From NCBI GenBank assembly GCA_038503065.1, contig JBCAMK010000008.1:806001-870000 (forward strand): a DNA stretch of 64,000 bases, read 5' to 3'. Shown piece after piece: positions 10,587 through 19,828 of the stretch. The notes under the pieces are model-generated. The model did not search any database. It worked only from the letters and a program-made list of their open reading frames with translations, and had not been told where the DNA came from. Source of the stretch: Paragyromitra xinjiangensis. Its lineage: Eukaryota > Ascomycota > Pezizomycetes > Pezizales > Discinaceae. The position numbers and the translations under genes are program-made. Numbering within the stretch: position 1 is the first letter of the stretch; every line of letters begins with the position of its first letter.

Positions 10587-12002
10587 ATGGCGACCCCTGG
10601 ACCCTCCACCGGACAATCTCTCTTCGTCTCAGCAGCTCCTGCTGGACCCTCTACCGATTCCCAATACATCGACGAAGCTCTCATGCAAGAACTTCCCGAT
10701 GATTCTACTCCTAACTGGCTGAAAGACTTCAGCAAGCATGAAGACTACATGCCAGATGTGGACCATGAAGATTACACCGAACAGTACCTCGCCTGGCTCT
10801 CCAAATCCAGCTTTGCTCGACTTCACTCCCAAGTGAAGGAAAACAACACCCACCTCCTCGCTAAAGTCGCCATGCAGGAGAATGATATCCTCAGGCTCAC
10901 GGATCAGACCAAGATCCTTCAAGAAATGGTTGGAAAACTTTCAACCACCCTCAACAACATGGCCAGGTCCCTTCAAACCATCGACAAGAACACCAGCCAA
11001 CCCTCTCGCACCCTGGCACCAGCCAGCAACCAGCAGCAAAAACCGCCTGCACAAAAAACACAAACTCCTCTCCTAAATGACGGAAAACCAATGACCTATG
11101 CACAAGCTGCAAATGCCCCTGGTGCTCCCTTCACCAAGGTCAACAAAGGCAACAAGAAGAAGAAGCCCCTTCCTCCCAAGCTCTTCCAACCGCAGTTTAC
11201 CACCACAAACCGCCAAATCATTTTGGAAACCTCTGCCGACGTCCCAGCTTCCATTGATAATTCCTCCCTCCTGGCCGCTATCAACAAGGAACTTGCCCCC
11301 CGCAATACCTCCATCCTTATGTGCACCAAAACTGCCAGACACAACTTCGTTCTAACCACTCGCCCTGACGAATCCGCCGAACAAATCTGTCAAGCATACC
11401 AAAAGGAAATAGAAACGGCGTGCACCCTACTCAAAATTCCCCTTGGTGAAGCCAGACCAAATTCTAAATGGTCCAAATTCATTATCCATGGCATCCCCAC
11501 CAAAGCAACGATGGCAGAAGTCGCAGAACAAATGTCCATCTCAGTACCCACCTTTACCCTCGCCCAAACCCCCAGATGGCTCACCACCCCAGAGGCAAGA
11601 GCCAACAAAACCCACTCAGCAATTGTCATCGCCCTGCCGCAAAAATTCACCATGGAGACACTCGGCCTCTCCCAGATCCCCCTCTTCAACTCCTTCTGCC
11701 GTGTACAGGAATACATCGCAGTCTCTCCCACCACGCAATGCAGAAAATGCCAAGAATACGGCCACCACCAGCAAACATGCAAAAAAGATTTCAAATGCGC
11801 AGTATGCGCGGAAACCCATGAAACCTCCAAACACCCTTGCACCACCGCTGGATGCCCCGCAGGCACTAAGTGCACACACCCCCCAATCCGCTGCGCCAAC
11901 TGCAACCAAGGACACAAAGCCTACGAACGAAAAGTTTGCATTGCCTATACCAAGCTCACTGAGAGCCTCAAATCCTCCCGAATCAACACCAACTCTGCTT
12001 AA
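10587..12002 (+). CDS. LINE-A F2 ORF1, gag-like protein, intact
   Basis: The protein is 471 aa from the first ATG at 10587; the same frame is open upstream to 10266 with no ATG. It differs from F1 ORF1 at only scattered residues. Features are a Pro/Ser-rich start, a helical stretch (residues about 60-140), a Lys-rich linker near residue 190, a central RRM-like fold region, and three C-terminal CCHC knuckles from CRKCQEYGHHQQTC onward. It is expected to bind LINE RNA in the cytoplasm and nucleus as part of the ribonucleoprotein. Its TAA overlaps the ORF2 ATG (TAATG at 12000-12004). Confidence 0.88.
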   Translation: MATPGPSTGQSLFVSAAPAGPSTDSQYIDEALMQELPDDSTPNWLKDFSKHEDYMPDVDHEDYTEQYLAWLSKSSFARLHSQVKENNTHLLAKVAMQENDILRLTDQTKILQEMVGKLSTTLNNMARSLQTIDKNTSQPSRTLAPASNQQQKPPAQKTQTPLLNDGKPMTYAQAANAPGAPFTKVNKGNKKKKPLPPKLFQPQFTTTNRQIILETSADVPASIDNSSLLAAINKELAPRNTSILMCTKTARHNFVLTTRPDESAEQICQAYQKEIETACTLLKIPLGEARPNSKWSKFIIHGIPTKATMAEVAEQMSISVPTFTLAQTPRWLTTPEARANKTHSAIVIALPQKFTMETLGLSQIPLFNSFCRVQEYIAVSPTTQCRKCQEYGHHQQTCKKDFKCAVCAETHETSKHPCTTAGCPAGTKCTHPPIRCANCNQGHKAYERKVCIAYTKLTESLKSSRINTNSA

Positions 12003-15000
12003 TGCAGACACACCCGATATTACCAGGCATAGCCATGGTGCAGCAACTGAACTGCGCCAAAGGGCAGGCCTCTACCCTTTCAGTAATCCGCGACATAGAC
12101 TCATCAAACAACATCCTCATTGAAATGCTACAAGAACCCTGGCTAGATCACAATGGACTACCACCAGCAGCAAATAATTTCGACGCATACTTTCCTTGCG
12201 TTTTTCCTAAAGTTGTTACTTATATACAAAAGAATTTAAACATCAAAACAATCGTCACACGAAAACCCAATCCACACATGATTGCGGTCACACTCCAAAC
12301 TGCACACATCAAATTAGAAGTATGCAACCTATACCTCCAACCTCGAACCAACGATAATCACCACCTACCATTATTATCACACCCCTTCCACACCAACACC
12401 ATACTAGCAGGCGACTTCAACCTACACCACCCATGGTGGTATGGAGCAGAAGCCGAAACATCTCATCGATACTTTTCCAGACACCTACACCTCACTGAAA
12501 CAATGACGGAATGGCTGGAAAACAACAATTTCAGACTCCTCAACAAACCGGGCATCTTCACTCACTTCCCAAGAAACGGAAGCTCCCCCTCCATAATTGA
12601 TCTCACATTCGCGAGGGGCCTCACCGACACACAAGGACCATGGTCAGCTCCCCCCTCAGATGAACATAATTCAGATCACATTACAATAAAAACAACCCTA
12701 TATCTCCACCCCCCTTCCTACACTCCTCGACACCTATATTCGAAAACCAATTGGCCCGCCTTCCACAAAATAATCCAGGAAGGAGCGATTCCCCTCGACT
12801 ACAGAAACATACAAACAACGGAGAATACCCTCAATCACATCGAAAACTTAATCAACAGGGCCATCCAGAACACGGTTCCCCTTTCCAAACCAAAAATCGG
12901 AGCCAAAAGCTGGTGGACACCTCAGTTATCCACACTCAAACGAAAACTAGCCTGGCTAGAGAAACAACGACGCAAACCCAACTCCCCTCCCAACATCCAA
13001 CAACAAGCCAACCAAGTGAGACAAACGTGGAAAGCCGAAATCACCATAGCCAAATGGAATCACTGGCACCTCACCCTAAAAGGCTTAAACCCAGGCGCAG
13101 CATGGAACCTACTGAACAAATCCTCCACCCGGAACAAATTTGCAATCCCATCTATACAAGGCAATTCAACCAACGAAGAAATAGGCACATCCTTTCGTCA
13201 AACTTTCTTTCCACCCCAAAATGAACCTCTTCCCCTTCCAAACAGCTTTCTTCCCCCCCCTCTCATGGACACCAGCCACCTCACACACATCATCACCCCT
13301 CATGAAATAGAAAATCTGCTGCAACATTCAAATATGCGCACAGCAGTGGGCGCAGATGGCTTTAATTACCTCACACTTAGAGAAACACACAGAGCCCGCC
13401 CAGCACTTCTATCCACCCTTTTTAACAACCTCCTCCAATTAGGACACATGCCCGACAGATGGAAAATCACACATTGTGTCCCCATCCCCAAATCAAACAA
13501 AGCGGATTATTCGGACCCCAAGAGCTATCGCCCAGTGTCCCTACTATCATGCCTAGGCAAACTCCTGGAAAAAATAATAGCAAAAAGATTGGAACAATAC
13601 GCCACCCTCAACGGAGCTATCCGTCCTCATCACACAGGAGCCAGAAGGGGTGTGTCTGCAATAGACTCGTTACACCTAATACTCACCCCAGCGCAAAAGC
13701 AACTCCTCATACCAATTACCAATAACGATCGGAAAACACAGCGCTTACCACTCCGACCCACTCTCCTGGCCACAGACATAGATGGTGCATTTAACTGCGT
13801 TTCACACCCCCACCTAACGCAAATTTTACAACATTTTCAATTTCCAAACTGGTGCATCAAATGGATGTCCAGCTTCACAACCAACCCCACCCTCGCCTTC
13901 AGGATAAATGGAAACCTGGAAACACCACTTCCGCTCAAAATTGGTCTCCCACAAGGATCACCACTATCATCAATAGCTTTTGTCATTTATGCAGCGGCCC
14001 TTGATTGTTCCTATACCTCCCCAAACGAATCTTCCACCATTTACATTGACGATGATACAGCCATCCAGCTAGCAAAAACTCCGCTCTTCGCCACCAAGAG
14101 ACTCACGGAAAGACATGAGAACAAAGCACAAAGAGCCGCTTTCCTCAACATAACCTTCTCCGAACCCAAAACCGAACTGCTCCATTTAATTCCTTCCAGC
14201 AGTAGCCTCACGATCAAGCAAGGCATACACCTTTTCAACAAAATCATCAATCCATCCCCACAAATCAAGGTCCTAGGAATTATCCTGGACCAACGATTAA
14301 ACTTCCACACACACTGCCAAAAAGCAGCCTCCAGACTTCGAACATCAATATTCCTAGTCAATAACCTTGTCAAAAGCAAGGGCCCAACACCACACCTCCT
14401 ACACCAATTAGCCCTCACCATCATCCTCCCAGCAGCCCTTTTCGGCTCTGAGGTATGGTGGACTGGCACCGCAGACATTCTCAATCGCCTCGCCCCCACC
14501 TATCATAGAGTAGCCCGACTCATAACTGGCCTACCCAAATTCACCCCCATCAACAAACTTCTACCAGAAGCAGGCCTACCCCCACTCAACTTATTGTTGG
14601 ATATGCGCACACAGCTATATGCGATACGCATATTACGCAATCCCAATAACCCCATCCACCACACCCTACAACAGCACATACACCACAACAGCTTCATAGG
14701 CACCGGATTACAAAGAGTGGGCAGCGTCCTCTCCAAACTCCTTCGCGGCCCCCCACTTGAAGCCTTATCCTTACCCACACATCCATTCCTTCCACAGAAT
14801 AACATCCACATAGCTGGCACCAAACAATCAGCAACACTTTCACACACAGACTGGACAAATTCCCTCAACGACACCTGGGTAGTCTACTCAGATGGCTCCA
14901 AATCCGAAACTGGCATCACCGCAGCAGGATGGAACATCCGCCACATTTATGCCGGAACCACCCTCCAATCATATACAGGCAATTGCAACCTGGGACACCA

Positions 15001-15730
15001 CTGTGAAAACGAAGACGCAGAATTGCACGGAATTCAGGAAGCCACTTCACACCTTATTAAAAATCTACCAATAGATAACGCTGACATCTACCTGTGCATC
15101 GATAACCAAAATGCGATCAAAGCATTGACTGGAGGACCCACATCCAACAGACAATTCCTAAATGACGCCCTAGCACATATCCATACCTTACACAATCTCA
15201 ATTGCTCGGTAACTGCACGCTGGACCCCATCTCATATGGGTATAGAAGGCAACGAGGTAGCAGACCGCATGGCCAAAGAGGGCCTAACAAAACGCCCATG
15301 CAAACACACGTGCACAACCTTGGGTTGGCTCTGCCTACAACCCAGAATACAGCTCTTAACACAATGGCAACAAGAAACACCCATTTTAGTTTCCCTAAAA
15401 CCTCCTATGGTCACCAGATTCCTCCGACGATCACAAGCACGAGCTATTTCCCTACTACGTACAAATCAAACCAAAGCGGACCCGAATCCACTAACCCCTC
15501 CATCAACATGCGCATGCGGTGAAATATCATCATCAGTTCACTTAGCCCTACATTGCCCACTAAACACCACTTCACGCCCTCAATGGGGAAATGACTGGCA
15601 CACTGCGATATTGAACAACAACAACGCAACCGACCTACTCCATTTTATCCGAATGAATAACCTGGTACAATTATCCTCGAATTCATATTTGGACGCAATT
15701 TCCATTTGCAATCTGCTTGATCAAGAATGA
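12002..15730 (+). CDS. LINE-A F2 ORF2: AP endonuclease, reverse transcriptase, RNase H, intact
   Basis: The protein is 1242 aa. The endonuclease has MLQEPW (Glu45), AGDFNLHH (Asp138, Asn140), SIIDLTFARG and NSDH. The reverse transcriptase has GADGFNYL, KSYRPVSLLS, TDIDGAFN, GLPQGSPLS and the catalytic YIDDD near residue 681. RNase H has YSDGS (Asp964), DAELHGIQ, CIDNQNA and WTPSHMGIEGNEVADRMA, so all four acidic residues are present. A CACGEISSSVHLALHC zinc motif lies near residue 1170. This is the standard Tad-clade layout for target-primed reverse transcription. The ATG at 12002 is chosen because it overlaps the ORF1 stop; Met12, just before VQQLNCAKG, is an alternative start. Confidence 0.92.
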   Translation: MQTHPILPGIAMVQQLNCAKGQASTLSVIRDIDSSNNILIEMLQEPWLDHNGLPPAANNFDAYFPCVFPKVVTYIQKNLNIKTIVTRKPNPHMIAVTLQTAHIKLEVCNLYLQPRTNDNHHLPLLSHPFHTNTILAGDFNLHHPWWYGAEAETSHRYFSRHLHLTETMTEWLENNNFRLLNKPGIFTHFPRNGSSPSIIDLTFARGLTDTQGPWSAPPSDEHNSDHITIKTTLYLHPPSYTPRHLYSKTNWPAFHKIIQEGAIPLDYRNIQTTENTLNHIENLINRAIQNTVPLSKPKIGAKSWWTPQLSTLKRKLAWLEKQRRKPNSPPNIQQQANQVRQTWKAEITIAKWNHWHLTLKGLNPGAAWNLLNKSSTRNKFAIPSIQGNSTNEEIGTSFRQTFFPPQNEPLPLPNSFLPPPLMDTSHLTHIITPHEIENLLQHSNMRTAVGADGFNYLTLRETHRARPALLSTLFNNLLQLGHMPDRWKITHCVPIPKSNKADYSDPKSYRPVSLLSCLGKLLEKIIAKRLEQYATLNGAIRPHHTGARRGVSAIDSLHLILTPAQKQLLIPITNNDRKTQRLPLRPTLLATDIDGAFNCVSHPHLTQILQHFQFPNWCIKWMSSFTTNPTLAFRINGNLETPLPLKIGLPQGSPLSSIAFVIYAAALDCSYTSPNESSTIYIDDDTAIQLAKTPLFATKRLTERHENKAQRAAFLNITFSEPKTELLHLIPSSSSLTIKQGIHLFNKIINPSPQIKVLGIILDQRLNFHTHCQKAASRLRTSIFLVNNLVKSKGPTPHLLHQLALTIILPAALFGSEVWWTGTADILNRLAPTYHRVARLITGLPKFTPINKLLPEAGLPPLNLLLDMRTQLYAIRILRNPNNPIHHTLQQHIHHNSFIGTGLQRVGSVLSKLLRGPPLEALSLPTHPFLPQNNIHIAGTKQSATLSHTDWTNSLNDTWVVYSDGSKSETGITAAGWNIRHIYAGTTLQSYTGNCNLGHHCENEDAELHGIQEATSHLIKNLPIDNADIYLCIDNQNAIKALTGGPTSNRQFLNDALAHIHTLHNLNCSVTARWTPSHMGIEGNEVADRMAKEGLTKRPCKHTCTTLGWLCLQPRIQLLTQWQQETPILVSLKPPMVTRFLRRSQARAISLLRTNQTKADPNPLTPPSTCACGEISSSVHLALHCPLNTTSRPQWGNDWHTAILNNNNATDLLHFIRMNNLVQLSSNSYLDAISICNLLDQE

Positions 15731-16017
15731 AAACTGGTAAACCGGGCGGGGGAAGTTTTTCTTTTGTTTCCGGTTATTGAGTATTTCATTTAAATATGTT
15801 ACAGTTATGATTTGTTGTTTTGTTTGTTTGTTTTTTTTGGTTCGAAATGTTATTTCGTTTTGTTTTTCTATTTTAGTTTGTTGGTTATTTATTTATTACG
15901 GGGAAGAGAGAGCGGCGGTGGATGAGGTCATGTATTCTTATACGCGTACCATTCGGTAGCTAGTTAGGTTAGCGATCGTCTAAATTAAATGAAATTGGAA
16001 ATTGGAAATTGGGCCTC

Positions 16018-18095
16018 ATCCTGCACTCGAAAAAGATCCCTGCAAAACTCCAAAAGCTACGTTGCAACGGCGTTACACACAGCAAAAAGTCTTTAACTCT
16101 TCGGCTTCATTTCTCACCACCTTTACCCCGCTCTCAGTTTTCACGGTCGCAACCCGTGGAAATCACACTGGATCCTCCACAAACACCTCCTAGACGTTCA
16201 GCTTCACCCTCCCCATCACCTGTCAAGTTGGTGGACGTGCGCCTGCCACCCATCTTCACCAAAGGGAACGGCCGCAAGAAAGGCCCCATCCCCAGGAAGC
16301 GCCAGCTCTCTGACCCCTCACCCCAACCAGCCAGAACCCCATCTCCCTCAAAAGAGATGGCTCTCTTTGGCTCCACTGCATTGTCTGCCTTCGCAGAAGA
16401 TCTCGACATGGGGGAATCTTCTTCCTCAGCCCTCCCACCCCAGCAAACCAGCGCCCCCCCTTCCCACCTCCCTTTCTCCCCTGAACAAGACTACGCTCCC
16501 GAAGTCCCAGCAGAAGAGGATGGCAAAGACGTCCAGCAATACATGCTCTGGACCATCCAGAACAGCTTCGCAGCCTTAACGGAGCAAATGCAACTCAACC
16601 AGCAAGCACTCATCAACAGACTGGAGCACCAGGCATCCGACATTCTCACCCTCACCTCCCGCATCAATGAGCTCTCTAGAGCCAACAATGCCCTCTCCTC
16701 CCTGGTTAGAGACATCTCTACCAAACCCAACACCCCTCTCGTCCCACACCCAGCTCCTGTTTCCCCACAGGCTCCTGGTCCAAAAGCCACCACATATGAG
16801 CAAGCCGCTGCTGCTCCCGCCATCACTACCACGAACAAGACCAAGAAGCCTAAGGTCACCCCCCTCTACAACCCCGAGTACACAAAGATCAATCGCGAGA
16901 TCATTGTGGAAACCTCAACCTCCTCCCACGAAATCACTAGTGATGCCCTTTTGAAGGCCATCAACATCACTCTCTCCCCTCGCAATTCTTCCATCCTTAT
17001 GTGCACCAGAACAGAAAGATACAATTTTGTTCTCCTCACCCGACCCACAGAATCTGGCGAACAAGTCTGCTCTCTTTATCAGAGAGAGATTGAAGAAGCC
17101 TGCAACCTCCTCCACCTACCCATCTCCGATGTGCGACCCAACTCCAGATGGTCTAAGTTCATCATCCACGGCGTTCCCACTACCACCACCATGAAAGAGG
17201 CACAGGAGGCCATTGCCACTGCCGCACCTTCCCTCACTCTTGCCCAAATCCCACGCTGGCTCACAACCGAAGCCCAGAGAGCTGGGAAAGCAGCCTCAGC
17301 CATTGTTATCGCCCTTCCCAAAAAATATACCATGGCAACCCTTGGATTAACTTATATCCCCATGTTCAACAAATCCTGCCGCGTCCAGGAATACTTCTCA
17401 ATTTCTCCCACCACACAATGTCGGAAATGTCAGCAATATGGTCATCACCAGCAGACTTGCCACAACACCATTGCCTGTGCCATCTGCGCTGAGCCCCATC
17501 CAACGGCCCAACACCCATGCAGTACCAAAGGATGCCAAAAAGGAGCCAAGTGCACCCATCCCCCCATCAGATGTGTCAACTGTAAACAGGGACACCGCGC
17601 CTTTGAGCGTTCCTCCTGCACTCACATTGCAAAACTCAATCTGGCAAAACGCACCCCTCATCCGGCAAACGCCTGATCTGCTTATTTTGCCCACCTCTCA
17701 TACCAACAACAACGATTTCCTGCCTGTAAAAAGGATGTGCGGTTGGTAAGAGACCATACTTACTGATTTCTTGTTGCATTGTTTTTATATTCTCATTTGG
17801 CAAGTTTCGTTTACTTTGATTAAGTTTTCTTTTTAGCCTACCTGTTGTCTTATTTTCTTACTCGCTAAGCTTGAACTTCCCCTTGTGGTGTTCTTGTACT
17901 TTTTCTTTTGTGCTTCCTAGTGGCCTGTCCTGTAACGGAACGTGCGGTTGGTCTCGTACCATAGAGACTGTAACTTGGGAGTGTAGGGGTTGTGAGGTTG
18001 GCGGTGGATGAGGCCATGTATTCTTATACGCGTGCCATTCAGTAGCTAGTTAGGTTAGCGACTGTCTAAAATAAATTGAAATTGGAAATTGGAAA
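16018..18095 (+). mobile_element. LINE-A short unit S2 (ORF1-only half-LINE)
   Basis: This is a second 2.08-kb short unit, nearly identical to S1 in sequence and length. It has the same 5' end, the same diverged ORF1, the same 3' UTR and the same tail, and TTGGGCCTC on both sides. Small differences (for example CTGCACTCG against CTGCACGCG at the 5' end) show that it is a separate copy. It sits after F2 just as S1 sits after F1. Confidence 0.85.
16357..17676 (+). CDS. S2 ORF1, diverged LINE-A gag-like protein, intact
   Basis: The protein is 439 aa from the ATG at 16357, almost the same as S1 ORF1; one example of a difference is Ala to Glu in the TTYxQAAAA stretch. It has the same domain order, with an RRM-like centre and C-terminal zinc knuckles that begin CRKCQQYGHHQQTC. 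No frameshift or nonsense codon is seen, and no ORF2 follows. The protein is expected to package the short-unit RNA. How it cooperates with F-unit ORF2 is inference. Confidence 0.85.
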   Translation: MALFGSTALSAFAEDLDMGESSSSALPPQQTSAPPSHLPFSPEQDYAPEVPAEEDGKDVQQYMLWTIQNSFAALTEQMQLNQQALINRLEHQASDILTLTSRINELSRANNALSSLVRDISTKPNTPLVPHPAPVSPQAPGPKATTYEQAAAAPAITTTNKTKKPKVTPLYNPEYTKINREIIVETSTSSHEITSDALLKAINITLSPRNSSILMCTRTERYNFVLLTRPTESGEQVCSLYQREIEEACNLLHLPISDVRPNSRWSKFIIHGVPTTTTMKEAQEAIATAAPSLTLAQIPRWLTTEAQRAGKAASAIVIALPKKYTMATLGLTYIPMFNKSCRVQEYFSISPTTQCRKCQQYGHHQQTCHNTIACAICAEPHPTAQHPCSTKGCQKGAKCTHPPIRCVNCKQGHRAFERSSCTHIAKLNLAKRTPHPANA

Positions 18096-18416
18096 TTGGG
18101 CCTCATCCGGCACGCGAAAAAGATCCCTGCAAAACTCCAAAAGCTACGTTGCAACGGCGTTACACACTGCAAAAAGTCTCTAAATCTTCGGCTTCATTTC
18201 TCACCACTTCCCCGCTCTCGCAAACTTTCATCGGGCGCATTGCCCCAACTCATCCTGGATCCGCCCCAAACTCCTCCCAGGAGATCCTGCACACCCTCCC
18301 CATCCCCCGTGAAGCTGGTGACCTTTGGCACCAACTTCACCCTCCCCCTCATCGGCAAGAAGCGCACTCTCTCCAACCCCTCACCAGCCCCCACTCGCTC
18401 AGGATCACCAACTAAA

Positions 18417-19828
18417 ATGGCGACCCCTGGACCCTCCACCAGACAATCTCTCTTCGCTTCAGCAGCTCCTACTGGACCCTCTACTGATTCCCAGTACATC
18501 GATGAAGCTCTAATGCAAGAACTTCCCGATGACTCTACTCCCAATTGGCTCAAAGACTTCAGCAAACACGAGGATTACATGCCTGATGTCGACACCGAAG
18601 ACTCCACCGAACAATATCTCGCCTGGCTCTCCAAATCCAGCTTTGCTCGACTTCACTCCCAAGTGGAGGAAAACAACACCCACCTCCTCGCCAAAGTAGC
18701 TGTGCAGGAGAACGACATCCTTAGACTCACGGATCAAACCAAGATCCTCCAAGAAATGGTCGGAAAACTTTCCACCACCCTCAACAACATGGCCAGGTCC
18801 CTTCAAACCATTGACAAGAACACCAGCAAACCCACTCGAACCCCGGCACCAGCCAGTAACCAGCAGCAAAAACCACCTGCTCAAAAACCTCAAACCCCCC
18901 TCCTCAACGACGGAAAGCCCATGACATACGCGCAAGCTGCAAATGCCCCCGCAGCCCCATTCACCAAAGTCAACAAGGGCAAGAAGAAGAAGGCCCTCCC
19001 CCCCAAGCTCTTCCAACCCCAATTCACCACCATCAACCGTCAAATCATTCTGGAAACCTCTGCCGATATCCCACCATCAGTAGAAACCTCTTCCCTCTTA
19101 ACAGCAATAAACAAGGAGCTGGCCCCACGCAACACCTCCATCCTCATGTGCACCAAAACTGCCAGGCACAACTTTGTCCTAACTACCCGCCCTGATGAAT
19201 CTGCCGAACAAATCTGCCATCTTATCAAAAGGAAATTGAAACGGCATGCACTCTGCTCAAAGTCCCCCTCGGCGAAGCCAGACCAAATTCCAAATGGTCC
19301 AAATTTATCATCCACGGCATCCCCACCAAGGCAACAATGGCAGAAGTCACAGAACAAATGGCCATTTCAGTACCAACTTTTACCCTTGCCCAAACCCCCC
19401 ATTGGCTCACAACTCCAGAAGCAAGGGCCAACAAAACCCATTCAGCTATTGTCATCGCCCTGCCACAAAAGTTCACCATGGAAACACTTGGTCTTTCCCA
19501 GATCCCCCTTTTCAACTCTTTCTGCCGCGTACAGGAATACATTGCAGTCTCTCCCACCACACAATGCAGAAGATGCCAAGAATACGGCCACCATCAACAA
19601 ACATGCAAAAAAGAGTTCAAGTGCGCGGTATGCGCGGAAACTCACGAAACCTCCAAACACCCGTGCACCTCCGCTGGATGCCCTGCAGGCACCAAATGCA
19701 CACACCCTCCAATCCGCTGCGCCAACTGCAATCAAGGACACAAGGCCTATGAACGCAAAGTTTGCATTGCCTACACCAAGCTCATCGAGAGCCTTAAATC
19801 CTCCCGAATCAACACCAACACTGCTTAA
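18417..19828 (+). pseudogene. LINE-A F3 ORF1, frameshifted
   Basis: The frame from the ATG at 18417 matches F2 ORF1 up to about 19218 (ESAEQIC). There one base is missing relative to F1 and F2, within the stretch that reads CAAGCATACCAAAAG in F2. After the shift the rest, including all three C-terminal knuckles, continues in another frame to the TAA at 19826-19828. The unshifted frame stays open to 19937 by chance and encodes nonsense. The copy is dead unless recoded. Confidence 0.85.

Larger units (their letters stand above)
10275..16008 (+). mobile_element. LINE-A unit F2, complete with both ORFs intact
   Basis: The unit is 5.73 kb with ORF1 and ORF2 open from end to end, a complete 3' UTR and a GGAAATT tail. 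It is the best candidate in the window for an autonomous, possibly active LINE. It would also be the likely source of enzyme for the short units S1 and S2. It is flanked by S1 on the left and S2 on the right, with TTGGGCCTC at both boundaries. Confidence 0.9.
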
